From: Fomitopsis serialis
Lineage: Eukaryota > Basidiomycota > Agaricomycetes > Polyporales > Fomitopsidaceae
DNA: 26,236 bases
Direction: 5' to 3'
NCBI RefSeq assembly: GCF_022376445.1
Contig: NW_025955462.1
Location: 1-26,236 of the forward strand
Shown piece after piece: positions 1-11,266 of the stretch. A program made the translations under genes and the position numbers. The notes beneath the pieces are model-generated. The model saw only the letters and a program-made list of their open reading frames with translations. It searched no databases and was not told where the DNA came from. Each line of letters starts with the position of its first letter. Position 1 is the stretch's first letter.

Positions 1-560
1 TCGAAAGTTTCACCTCGTGTATATTTGGGACGCTCTTCTCTTCCAAGGCGGCGTTCTGAAAGTTTGGCGAGGGAGAGCGATGGCCTCCATCCTAAGATCG
101 TGACGATGGATTTATATCTACGTTGTTGCGGCCCGTAATGGAGGTACACATCTGTATGTACGCGTACATCTCTAACAAATTCAATGATTTCGTCGTTCCT
201 TTGCAGAGCACAATGACGGGTGATCCCGATGGGTTTAGGCCAGTGTCACGTCACCCGCACCCGCTTCATAGGCATAGTCGTGTCGCTTGAGCTGCCTGAC
301 ATGGTTATGCAGCACGTTTCGCCTCCTTTGTCTGGCGTTCTCATGCATGCTAATGCTACGTAGGTCTCCAATCGGGCCTGGCCGCCTCGAACCACAGCGT
401 GCGCAGCAAGTCATGACTCGTTATGATACGACCTAGTCGGAAGTCACCTTGGTGCGGCTGCTCCTAAGGTGTGTCAAACAGAATACAGTGTGACCCTTTG
501 AGTCGTGACTAATCTCCTTGATGGGCCCTGGCAGCGGCGACATACAGGGGTGTCGAGGAT
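1..560. other. Intergenic, no gene recognised
   Basis: No convincing coding frame, RNA gene or repeat was found. Reading frames here are short and resemble no family I know. The right end should hold the promoter and leader of the small gene that starts near 561. Confidence 0.5.
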
Positions 561-1119
561 ATGGATGATTCATCCTACTTCGCTGTTCCTTCGGCTTCAG
601 CACCCCCGACCTAGGGCAAGCCCAAGGCGGGCTCAACCACAAGTTTCCTTCGGCGGAGAAGAAGCGAGCTCCTGCTCTGGGAGCTCGCCTCGCCTGTGAA
701 CCAAAGGGCGGTACCAAAGGCGGTACACCGGCAGCGGGCGCCGGCGGTCCTGCCAGTGGTGGAGGGTATCCTGATTATCCTCCGGAAGCCATCCCTCTCT
801 TCTAAAAGGAAGTCGTCAAGTTTTTTTTACGTTTCAGGCGACCCGCCCGACTCGGATGGACTCCAAGGAGTTTGGGAGGACAATATGGAATTGCCATGCC
901 CGCGGAGTCGAGCCCATCTGTGCAACGGCGCTCGGCTCGCAACCTCTCGCTGCGCGAGCTGTTCGAGCCGCCCGGGATGAGAGCACTGGCGCGGCGGCCC
1001 CGTCAAAATCGGGCAGCACGTACTATCCTTCCACAACGCCGGCGGGTGGGTCTGGCAACGTGGCTCGTGGGGATGACCACGAGTACGAGGTGAGGATGAT
1101 CGAGGACGAGCTTGACTGA
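561..1119 (+). CDS. Small hypothetical protein, two exons, frame broken twice
   Basis: I do not recognise the family. A start at 561 opens MDDSSYFAVPSASAPP, which runs into a stop just after a C5 run at 603-607. One more C restores a long Gly/Ala/Pro-rich frame. A plausible intron at 766-837 (GT-AG, T8 tract near the acceptor) joins an exon with the Ser/Arg-rich stretch SVQRRSARNLSLRELFEPP. A second break at GGG 974-976 leads into the last frame, which ends acidic (YEVRMIEDELD) at 1119. Both breaks fit single-base deletions in short runs. The protein would be about 160 residues, low-complexity and hydrophilic, with no signal peptide or membrane segment. Coding character is inferred from how the frames connect; the start and intron are predictions. 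It could instead be a decayed gene. Confidence 0.45.
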
Positions 1120-1891
1120 GTGCGGTGAATCTGATGTATTTAGTTCCTGCGAAGCGCATACCCAAGTTGTATCATAGTTGTTGTCTTGTATATTGAAGGT
1201 GTCCGAAAATTGACTGCCAGTGTCTCCCCGCGCATGTTGGATGTTATGTCGAACTTGCGTTATCTGCAATCTCCAATTTGAGCGAGAACTGACTAGTACT
1301 GACTGCAGGGGTAGGCGTCTAGTCAATGTCGCGTCGGCCCGCCACAGCGGATGATCGACGAGCGCGTGGCGTTTCAATGAGTGAACTCTTAGTCTTACTG
1401 TCCCTGCTTCCGTACATCGACGAGCACTAGGTCACCATCGTACTTACGCAGCTGGGCATGACACACTCCTCGTTCTTCAAGCTGGGTCGATAGAATGTTA
1501 CATCATCGATAGGGACACGTTTCGGCGGTTCCGGATTTCATTGGTGCAGTACGTAGCTTGGCCTAGAGATCGGGTGCTCAGCGTAGGAGGGTCACTACGA
1601 GGTACTGTCCCTATCCACGTCTTAGTCTCAATGACAACTGACTTCATCATTTGAAGTGTCTTTCATGGTTACGAGGGCCCTTCCCCCACCGCTCGGTATG
1701 TGCTAGGGGTGGACCTCGCCGTCATAGTGAGCGTTAAGCACCTTAAACACGTTGCCAATACCTATGTCGAGGACTTCAGGACATTTGAACAAGTGCGCGG
1801 GCTTCTATATGGTCCGCTGTCATCTGATGTCAGATAACAGAGGCGCGCGCACCTGAGCGATGTCCTTGCAGGATCATCCCCGACTTCACAG
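1120..1891. other. Intergenic; upstream region of the NLR gene
   Basis: No gene was recognised. A CCAAT pentamer lies near 1755, about 135 bp before the receptor start codon, but no clear TATA box is visible. Open frames on either strand are short and unlike known proteins. Confidence 0.5.
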
Positions 1892-4800
1892 ATGGACCCC
1901 TTCTCCACCGCCGCCGCTGGGCTGGACGTCCTCGGCCTCGTCATCAAGACACTCCAAGAACTCTTCCTCTATGTAAAATCTGTCAAGAATGCCCCGAGTG
2001 CCGTGCAGAAGCTCCAGGAGGAGTTGGTCACCACGCAGGGAACGTTCAAGTTTGCAGAGCACACGTTCACTTCTCTTCAGCGGCAGCGGCTCTCTGAACA
2101 CGCCTTGGTCGTGCTAACGCGTTTCGTCGCGTCCGACGGTCCCCTGAAGCAGAGCTTGAAGGAGCTGGAGGCTTTGGACACTCGGCTATCCAACGCCTTG
2201 AATGCGAAAGGGAGGTTGCGAAGATGGTTCAAGCGTTTGAAGTGGCCCTTGAGTGAGCGGGAGACAGACGATATCAACAAGCTCTTGGCAAAGACTACCA
2301 CGGAACTCAACACAACATTGCAACTGGTCTTAGCGTCCGTATATCAGACGTCATCCAGCGGGCATGTCTAATGTCTGTTCATCACCAGCGAGCAGGTTTC
2401 GCACATCCATGTTCACACGCAAGAGACGCGACATACTGTCCGTGATATCAGGGAGGAGCAAAGACGGGTGGAGGTGCAGGCTCTGCGGCGTGAAGAGGGT
2501 GAGCTTGTTCTGCGTTCAAGTTGTACGCACATGTTCTCTGATGAAACTGTGACTCAGAGCATACATATGAGTCTTTGTCTGCGTGGCTTTCTCCGATGGA
2601 CTCGGAGGAGAAGTATCGGCGATCACTCAACCTCCGTGTGAAAGGAAGCGGACAGTGGGTGTTGGGACACGCGACGTTCAAGTCATGGTATAACTCTGTA
2701 AGCTCGATCCTATGGATTAACGGCAATCGTGCGTTGGTTGCGAATATGATTCTACTTGATCCCAACGTATTGACCTCCATTCTGCAGCCGGAAGTGGCAA
2801 GACCATACTCGTGTAGGTCTGCAATTCATGCTCAGTCTTTCTCGGCTCGTGACATCCATGCAGCTCGTCAGTCATCAAAGGAATCCTCAAGTTCGAGGAG
2901 CCAGACGAAGCAATGGCCTTCCACTTCTGTGACTTCAGCGATGCTGAGACTACCGATCCTGTCGAGGTACTACGCGCTCTGCTCGCACAGCTTATCCAAT
3001 CTGGAGGCGTCAGTCGTCTTTCTAAAATCCCCGAACTCGTGGCGCAAATGAAGGAGAGAAGGCTACCTCCCACCAGTGTCCGCGATCTAGATTTGTTGAT
3101 CAAAGCTGCTGCAGACGGCCGCAAGATCATCATCGTCCTAGACGCGTTAGACGAATGCCCGAACTCTTCCAAGAAAACGTTGCTGGACTGCTTATCCCAG
3201 CTCGTACTTCATGAGACAGCACACATCCGACTTCTTTTAAGCAGTCGTAAGCATGAGGACATAGCCACCGCCCTTCGCGGGTGTTTGTCCATCTGCCTGG
3301 AAGACATTCAGGAGTCCCGCCATCATCTTCGCGACATGGAATTATATATCGACGATGCTCTGCGTACGAGAGATCGCTTATCGGACCTACCCCTCCATGA
3401 AAAGGTGCGAGTAAAGGATAGCCTGTTAAATGGGGCGGATGGAATGTGAGTCCATACGGTACTGCGCTGTTCAACACGACTCTCATATTAGAAACGGACA
3501 GGTTTCGCTGGATCGATTGTCAATTCGACATGCTGTGCCGGCGTGGCTGGACGGTCGGAGGGATTGCGCAGGTACTGTCTTCGCTACCACATGGCTTGGA
3601 GTCGACGTACGAGCGGATCTTCAGCGAGGTCGAGCGCAACGGAGAAGACGCCTTGATGGTTGTTAACCGGGCGCTGATGTGGCTCATCACGACCTTGCGT
3701 CCATTGACGGAAAGCGAGATCCTCGAGGCGTTGATGATAGAGAAGGGGAGGTCTACGTTGAATCAGGGTCAGCGACTGTGGCGGCCAGACGACCTCCTCT
3801 ATCTGTGCAGCAGTCTGGTATACGTCGAACCCACTACGGGATGCATCAAACTGTCGCATTACTCCGTCAGAGTCAGTACTCAGTTTAGTTTATGCTGCGT
3901 CGACTTCCTGCTGATACTATTTCAGGAATTCATCCTATACAGTTCGCGCGCTCGGAGATTCTTGCACATGCACAACTCGGACCTCTCGGCTGTTCGCTCA
4001 GAGACATCAAAGCTGATGCTCACCTACCTCATGATCAACGACTTCAAGGATGCGCCAATAAATGCCGAGCATCAAGCGACAGCCTCGATAGTAGGCGGAC
4101 ACACTCTGGAAAAGAAACGGGACCAGGAAAGCATATTGGAAGAGCACCCGTTCGCCCTGTACGCGGCCCCGTGGTGGTCCGACCATCTGAGTAGGATAGA
4201 CAGACTTGACGATGAATTGCTTCGGCTGGCCGTAGCGTTCGTGGCAAAACCATCGTATCGTCGCAAGCCCCATAATTGGCTCAGGCACCATTACAAGGAG
4301 TTGAAGGCACTCTTCTCCTATGGTCTGGACGTCGCCCGTCGCATTACTGATCAGAATGCCGCGCTCTTGAACGAAGACATCACGCTCAACGGCACACCAC
4401 TGATCAACGCCATATCGCGCTCTGACAAGGACATGGTTGTCCGTCTGCTTGAGGCTGGTGCGGATCCCGACCGTATCTCCAGCTCGCCGTTCGCCCAAGG
4501 AGGAGCGTATCTTCCCACTACTCCCCTGTGGTTCGCCCTTCGAACGGAGGACAGCGATCTCGTCCAGCTGCTATTGAACCACAATGCCACCGTTCACTGG
4601 AGTGGAAGCCCGGAATTCGACGCGGTACTCCTTCGGGAGGTTGCTAACCATGAGGCTGAGAGAGAGCGGAGGTCCATGCAAAGCCTTCCCGACCATGCAC
4701 AGTCCGACTCTACGCGTCGTGAACACGAATCGCACCAGCGGATCGGCGGCAACACAGACTTGACAATTCGCGCGACTCCAGGCGGCACGGTCGTGCCCTA

Positions 4801-6136
4801 CGTCGCGCGCCCCGACGCACTGTTCGTGGAAACGATGCGACTCGTGATGGACGCGGCACACGACGAGAATGGCGAAGACGTTCTCGGACTGACCGCTCTC
4901 CAGGTTGCGTGCATGCTGCGCAGCACGGACATGGTCGTGTGTCTCCTGCAGCATGGCGCCGACGTCGGTGAACTGTGCGAGCCGTGGCTCGCCCACTCGG
5001 ACCTTCAATGGGCTGCATCCCAGTGGTGGTGTCCTGAGCATCTACGTCACGGGACGCAGAAGCTCAGTGGTATGGGTATCGCGCTCGCGGCCAACGGGGT
5101 TTCCCCATTCGACGGGATCAGTAATTCAACGCCCGAAACCACCTCTGTGGCGAGCGAAGCTAGCTCGGAGGATGAAGAACCTCGCTACATTTTCAACGAC
5201 CCCCTATATGCTTCCGCCGTGGCCTTGTCCGACTCGCTGAATATGACGATGAACTGGTACTTACTAGACGAATGCGAATCGGAGCCCTATCCAGAATCCT
5301 TCCGGCTGACCCCTCTGCAAATCGCATGCAAGTTACGCGACGGGCCTATGGCGAGGCGCCTGCTTGCGGAGGGCGCTGGGATTAGGGAAGCCCGCGAGCC
5401 TTGGTTATCCGAAGCCGATGCAGACTGGGTCCGGGAGCAACATTGGTGGAAGACACGCAGCGCCTCGAAGCGCAGCAACAATGACAGTTCTGCCAACAAC
5501 GGCGATTACATTCCTCGAGACGAGAGAGACGTCATCGACACGGTTGTGTTGTTGGAGAAGGGCTGGCACTTACCTGCAGAAGTCGTTCGATACGTTCTGG
5601 ATCTCGCGGAATACTGGCTGCGGACGTCCGTCACCCGCTCAGACTGTGTCTTGGTAGAGCGCAGCGCTGCTGAACAGCCTTACCTCACACTGAAACTACC
5701 AACGCAAGCAGCAAGGATTCGGCGACCGCTGCGTAGGGTAGTGTTCGAGATGAGTGTCTATCTCGAAGGTTCGTCGTCTCGCCTCTGGGTAACACGCGCG
5801 CAGATACTGATGGACGCCGTTTCGTCTGTAGGCGGGGCGCTGGTCGACTGCAAGGGCTCCCACTTTAGAATGTTGTTCAAGGCAGGAGGAGGCGGATGGC
5901 CTTACGCTGTGAATGCGAGTCGGAGGCCTGTCTTCATACGCGGGCTCAGACCTGGCAGCAATGTTCACGTTACAGTTTGGGATCTGCATGATGAGTCAGC
6001 TAGAATGAAGCGAGTCAGGCGATGGATGCGGGAGTTCTTCCCTGGATCTGAGTTATCACTATTTACGAGGGCACAGAAGAACCATTCGTGGGGTGTCGAC
6101 TCCGCGCGTATCACTGTATATACGGCGTGGATGTAG
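1892..6136 (+). CDS. NOD-like receptor: Helo-like N-terminus, NACHT, ankyrin modules, unknown C-terminal domain
   Basis: Cytosolic STAND NTPase of the type linked to fungal non-self recognition and programmed cell death. Exons read without frame breaks: 1892-2334, 2389-2498, 2558-2728, 2788-2812, 2864-3445, 3502-3871, 3926-6136, giving 1303 residues. Residues 1-125 start MDPFSTAAAGLDVLGLVIK, like fungal STAND N-terminal (Helo-like) domains. A charged helical linker (150-185) leads to the family motif WLSPMDSEEKY (194-204). NACHT follows, with Walker A GNPGSGKT (240-247) and Walker B IIIVLDALDEC (337-348). A winged-helix-like part includes GLESTYERIF (about 475). Ankyrin-like repeats begin near residue 710, including two related modules at 889-935 and 1028-1075. 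A linker with VVRYVLDLAEYWL precedes a C-terminal part of about 170 residues that I cannot name. The last intron (3872-3925) is 54 nt, in phase and stop-free, so retention would add 18 residues. The ligand is unknown. Confidence 0.93.
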
Positions 6137-7880
6137 CCTCACAGCCGATTGTCAAACAATGGGTATAATCTCCAAGTGAAGTAAAACTCAGCTACCACTT
6201 CAAAGTCGAACGCCACTATCGGGATGCGGACGGAGTCGCCCTGTCGACACCGCCATGCCGCTCGGAGCTTAGCAGGAAGAGTGGAATGCAGGTGGGATGC
6301 TATGATATCGCTGCTATTAAAAGAAATGCCGGTGATCATGTATGCGCTAGCTTTCTGACTTTGTCGAGACCTCACCAATGACTCTTACCCCGACTGTCCA
6401 CCATGCCGTATTACAACGGGCTCGGCATCATGCCTTGAGGGTCAACTTATTTGAAGGTTATAAGCACGGTATGTGACGTAGATACTAGCGCAGCAATCAG
6501 CTCAAGTACCTCAGACAGGGGAACGGCATTGCTTATATCGATGGGACTCGGAGGTGTGACCGCACACACTCACCAACGCAGACGTTCCAGGGAACGCGTC
6601 GCTGTCGGGACTCGGTACGACCACCACTGACGGCCGCTCATTTTCGCACCAAGAACTCGGAGGCGATCATGACTGCGCATACATTGCTGACTTCATGAGC
6701 GCGGACGGACGAGGATAGGATGGACATCAGACGCTGCATCGAATCTTCAGCAAAGCAATCGCTACTGACCGCAGTAGTTGTCCACATCCGGTCCCTCGCC
6801 CAGCGTGGTTACCGACTTCAACGCCGGCGCCGCTTGGCTCGCCTTGAGATGTGCAGGTCCACCCGGACTGGTCGATACGTACTAAGTCTCGGCGTACTTA
6901 AGTTACAGCCAGAGACTAAGTCTTCCGCGGCCCGGACCGCGGGTCCAGCACTGTCAAGGTCCAGCGGAATAGCGCGTATATGTTTCCAATGCATCCGGCG
7001 ACTCGAGTCAGAGATGCAAAGCGTGAGTCGGGTATACGTGGCGTTTGAGTACTTGAGTACTTGAGTAAGTTCTTTGAGCAGAGACTGACACGCACTCTTA
7101 TTAGCACAGTGATGAAGTTGCCGATGATCGGGGTGGAAGCGGCCTCGGTCCGAACCTGACGCGATCGCGTGACCGCGTTATGGCGCTCTCAGGCTCATCC
7201 GTGAGCGCCGGCGGCCAGCGAGCGACGAGCGTCATGACACTCTGTCTGACCTCGACCTGTATAGTAGCTGTACTATGCTCAGTCTCACCGAGACATGACA
7301 AAGACGATACATACGTCTTCAAGCACGTACCCGTTGCATGTGGTATCTGCATGCATGCTGTCACTTCTCGCTCAGTAGCTGACAGCACTGGTTCGATCGC
7401 GTCCACACTTCGAGTCCTTACTTTCCCAATTTCTCATCATTGGGAATACAAGCAAAACACCTGTCAACCGTGTCCAGTCCTCAACCGCAGCCATGTCGTG
7501 ATGGTTCAAGTTGCATCAATATACAAGGTTTTGCTTGATCAAGCCTATAAGCAGGCTGTCGCGAGCACAATGCTGCCCCATCCTCTTCCGCACGCCCACA
7601 CCGTACGTCCATTTCGTCCAGCCTTCGATTTCGAGCGAGCATCTCTTTCGCTTACACTGACTGAGAAAGCATAGGCACTATTGCTCCCTGCGTTATCGAA
7701 TTGTCGCGGGAAGCTGCTCTTGTCGGTTCGTCAAAGGCAGCCGCTACGTTCGTCGATCCGTCGCTCAGCCGCAGAGCAACACTGGCCGGTCTTTTGTCCA
7801 GCTTTCTCCCACGGGCACGCTCATTCACTTGCGCACCCACACGATTGACAAAGGCGACTCTCCAGCCTGAACGGGCGAAG
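6137..7880. other. Long intergenic stretch, no gene supported
   Basis: About 1.7 kb without a recognisable gene. Frames of 60-164 codons occur but have no family signature. An 8-bp tandem repeat (TTGAGTAC, nearly three copies) lies at 7045-7068, and ACTAAGTCT occurs twice around 6880-6930. The region could hold decayed genes or the promoter of the downstream F-box gene. Confidence 0.45.
7045..7068. repeat. Short tandem repeat, unit TTGAGTAC
   Basis: Two perfect copies and one copy ending in A instead of C, directly adjacent. Seen directly in the sequence; no function is suggested. Confidence 0.8.
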
Positions 7881-9309
7881 ATGACAGAGACAACGCTGCT
7901 ACCATGGCTCCATTCCGTGCTAGCGCCTATGCCGTCGTCTCAGTCCTTGGGGCCAGTGCCATCGTTCCGGCCCCTGCCGTGCTCTCTTTCTGATCGCACC
8001 CCCCTCGAAGTCTTCCCCATCATCATTGATTGCTACAGCTTCAAAGACGCGAAACAGTTGCTCACCGCGGCATTGGTCAGCAGGGTATGGCATCCCCGTG
8101 CCATGTCCAAACTGTACTCCACCGTCGAGATCGGATCGCGCAGACGCTATGACCTGCTGGTGGCCCAAATACGCGCATCGTCCGGTCTAAAGGAACGGCT
8201 CAAAGGCACACACACTGATCTCGATATTCTACAGGGATATCCCGCTTCTTCATTTTGTGCATCTGCGTGGCACTGGTGCGTTCCCTGCGCTGCGTGTGCT
8301 CACGATTATCGGCCAGGTGCATACCGTGATGCCTCCCAACTTCTATCCTGCTCTCCGTCAATTCAGGTTCCTCACGTCGCTGCGAATATTTTCTGCTTCG
8401 ATGTACAACGTTACCCAGCTGCAACGTATTATCCGCGCATTCCCACACCTAGAACAACTGCCGTTACTCGAGTGCCAGTATCAGTCTCGTCCTCTTTCAA
8501 ACCTACCAAGAGAACCCCCGTTCACATCGAGACAAACGTCCGGCTAAAACAACTCGCTGTTGGCCTATATGATAGTCCACCTGAACTCGGATGCTTAATA
8601 TCCATTGTCGACTGGCTTGTGTCTTCAGCGATTTGTACCTCTCTTGGTAGTTTGGAGATCCGGAACCTCCGGTCGGATGCCAACGAGGGCACTCAACTTC
8701 AAGCTCAAATAGATGAGCAATTAATCGGCTCCTCAAAACATGCGGATCGTCTCTCACTGTCTCTCACGCAGATGGTAATGCGCGAGACAGCCCTCTCCTA
8801 AGTTGTCTGTGGAGCTTATTGTTCATGATTTTGCAGGTCGCTTGTACCATTACAACTTCGAGCACCACACGGCCTTGCGTCACCTCATACAAACGGCAGC
8901 CATCGAGTGTATCGATATGATACCACTGGCATCGACAGAGGCCGCGGGAATTTGGCTGGCAGCCGCAAACAAGATCTATGCCGTTCTGTCCACGGTCCGA
9001 AGCTGCCAGCTCGAGCACATTGTAGTCTGTTTCGACATCGGTGTTGATGGCCCATCGGGTGCCAGTTGGCAGGCGAAGGAGGCAATCGAATCCTGCCAGA
9101 AGCTCGACTTGCGCGCTCTACACGATGTCATGGTCCGGCCGTGCTTCGACATGTTGAAGAATGTCGATATCGAGGCCTACATTGACGGTTGTCACAACGG
9201 CCAGGATGGGTGGCTGGCAGAGGAACTCCCCTGGACGCTCGTTCCCGTCATTCGACAGTTGTTCAGGCCGTGGTGGGACCGCCGTATTGTCAAGTTCTCT
9301 TACCGGTGA
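7881..9309 (+). CDS. F-box-like protein with leucine-rich C-terminal half, frame broken
   Basis: Probable substrate adaptor of an SCF ubiquitin ligase, from the large F-box family of basidiomycetes. After a start at 7881 the segment TPLEVFPIIIDC...LVSRVWHPRAMSKLY matches the F-box style of that family (inferred residues about 40-85). Later frames give ALRVLTIIGQ, FPHLEQLPLLE, LGSLEIRNLR and, to 9309, an exon ending LFRPWWDRRIVKFSYR. The frames do not join cleanly. Likely introns are 8185-8234 and 8775-8836. Three further shifts each fit one lost base: GGG at 8234-8236, C5 at 8515-8519, and A4 at 8735-8738. The last repair gives CGSSLT, a motif I associate with this family. It may be an intact gene in an imperfect consensus or a young pseudogene. 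Confidence 0.6.
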
Positions 9310-10649
9310 AAAGTTGTTGACTTGAGGTTCGACTATTACTCTAAAGATATCTTCGCCCCATCTATTTCACTGGGAGGTGCGAGCACATATGTTGCTGCCG
9401 AATCCAGTAGCACTTACATTGTGGCCATGTGCAGAATCTTCCCGGGCCGCAAATGACCTTTAATGGTAAAGACGTGGCAGGCGCGCCATGATATTCGACG
9501 TCATCTAGCGACTCGTTACAAGCGTGCATTCGAGTCGATCCCACGCACTCCACGTCCACGTTCACCGAAACCGGTGCGTTGCTCCGCGCCCATTGCTGAA
9601 AGTCTTCCCGTCCGCGTCCCGTTTGTCTCGCTTGTATGTTGTGTTCTGCAGGGTTAGTATCGAGATGGTCTTTGTCGAGATCTCGCTCCACGGACCCTTT
9701 ATTCAATCCGAACCCCTCTCCTGGATGCCTTACTCGTCAACGTCGTCGTATCGCCCATCGCCCATTAAAATGCTGGCCGTATGTACCAGTACATCGTATC
9801 AGGTCTCGTTGATTGTATCTTGGTTGTGTATCGTTCCGAGTTACTGTGAACAATGCACGGATTCAATGCTCCTGACAATTCGTGCAAGAGGCACAACCCA
9901 GACACGCACCGCTTCCGAGTCGGACTACAAATTTAGAGTGAAACAATCGTCTGACAACGATTTTAGAGATCCACAGCGGTCGACGCATAACTTGGTGTAC
10001 AAGCATTAGTACCTGCGGGTTAGGTTCATGTGCGTTGAACGCGCACGATGTTTGGCGAGACAGGCGAGAACACATAGATGTCCGCGCTGGCAGAGCGCGG
10101 TCGTCTGCAGACGTGCTATTCACCATCATGTCGAGTACCATCCTGTTGCGAACGAACGCAGCGTGAAGCACGCAGATCCTCCTGCTTACCGGTACGCTCG
10201 TGTTCGCACACGTGAGCTGTGCTCGACTCGGAGACCGAGCGCCGTCGCGTCTTCCACTACCGTGCCAACCGGCATGCGTAGACATGTTCATGAGTATTAC
10301 TTCATGGACGTCTGAAGGCGAGGAGCAGGTTGGCTGCGGGCTACGGGGTTCCGACGTCAACGTTATTATTAGCAAGAGAAGGACAGTCTTACTACTCGGC
10401 GCACTGTATACGGGAATTCGACCTTGCAATTGTGACCTACCGTCGGGGCACGGAAAGCTATTTCGGGGGTTGACTCACAGTCCGCGCGGATTGTCGTGTA
10501 TAATGGGTGGATGAAACCTCGATTAGATGTCCGTCTGGAAGCTAAACTCCTCCCGGCGAAGGGAAGATGATCGAGCTCAGCCACTGGATCGTGATCGTAT
10601 TGCAAGAACATTGACAGTACACACTTTTGTTCCGGCACTGTCTTCCATC
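9310..10649. other. Long intergenic stretch, no gene supported
   Basis: Downstream of the F-box gene and upstream of tRNA-Phe. A 188-codon minus-strand open frame at 9863-10429 has biased, unconserved-looking composition and resembles no family. No repeat longer than a few bases was seen. Confidence 0.45.
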
Positions 10650-10731
10650 GCCGGAATAGCTCAGCTGGGAGAGCAGCAGACTGAAGGTTATTGGATTCTG
10701 AAGGTCGGGCGTTCGATCCGCCCTTCTGGCA
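10650..10731 (+). tRNA. trnF-GAA: tRNA-Phe (GAA) with a 9-nt intron
   Basis: A full cloverleaf can be drawn. The acceptor stem GCCGGAA pairs with TTCTGGC (one G-U); the D arm is GCTC/GAGC; the anticodon loop begins CTGAAG with anticodon GAA; the T arm is GGGCG-TTCGATC-CGCCC; the discriminator base is A at 10731. A 9-nt insertion at 10687-10695 sits after position 37, the standard place for nuclear tRNA introns. Removing it gives 73 nt, the usual length. The 27-43 pair is G-A, a mild oddity. The encoded 3' end has no CCA, as expected for a eukaryotic nuclear gene. Confidence 0.95.
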
Positions 10732-11178
10732 TGTAATGTTCTTTTTTCCGGGACCTGCAAGCGGCTACGAATCTCATGAGCAAAATACGGAGCATAAAAT
10801 CAAATGTCGAACCATATATTCCGATTGAACGGTCAATGTGAATCTGTACGCCAACTGTTCGTAATGCAATAGACATGCGCCCAAAAAATGAGGCCGCGTA
10901 CGGGCCGCGCGACCTGCAAACATGATCCTGTCATCGCCGGCTAATCAGTACAGCCAGAAACTTCAGGGCGAAAATGGGCACTCACCGTCGACGCTGCTGT
11001 TCCAAACTGGTCGTACCCTTGCGTGTACACAACATGATCATATGGCTGAGATGTTTCGCGAGGCCAATGTTGCTTGTTCGATGTAGCACTGAACCCTTCC
11101 TCGTACTATCAATGTTTGATCGTCAAGCGCGGCTCGTACTCGTCCAGGGCCGCAAAATTGACCTCCAACAAAACAAAA
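10732..11178. other. Spacer between two tRNA genes
   Basis: No gene was recognised. Short frames overlapping the flanking tRNAs encode typical antisense-tRNA peptides and are not genes. Confidence 0.5.
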
Positions 11179-11266
11179 TGACCGACGCAGGTCTCGAACC
11201 TGCAATCTCCTGATCAGAAACAGTTCCATTTCGTAGTCAGACGCGATGCCATTTCGCCAGTCGGCC
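11179..11266 (-). tRNA. trnR-ACG: tRNA-Arg (ACG) with a 16-nt intron
   Basis: On the minus strand the acceptor stem GGCCGAC pairs with GTCGGTC (one G-U). The D arm is GCGA/TCGC, the anticodon stem TCTGA/TCAGG, and the loop CTACGA gives anticodon ACG, read as inosine at the wobble position. The T arm is GCAGG-TTCGAGA-CCTGC. The discriminator base is A. A 16-nt intron (plus-strand 11215-11230) follows position 37. Without it the tRNA is 72 nt. It faces tRNA-Phe across about 450 bp. Confidence 0.93.

Noticed and set aside
6560..6720. Coding-looking stretch NASLSGLGTTTTDGRSFSH
   Set aside because: Bounded by stops with no start or clear splice site and no family match; too weak to call a gene.
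7180..7674. 164-codon plus-strand frame upstream of the F-box gene
   Set aside because: Composition is plausible but there is no motif, signal peptide or relation to the next exon frame.
9863..10429. 188-codon minus-strand open frame
   Set aside because: No domain, no conserved motif, and Ser/Arg-rich composition as expected of a chance frame; flanks show no splice or start context.
10688..11213. Peptides ending EGRIERPTFRIQ and DAGLEPAIS
   Set aside because: These are translations of tRNA sequence (the antisense strand of tRNA-Phe and the plus strand opposite tRNA-Arg), a common false-gene pattern.
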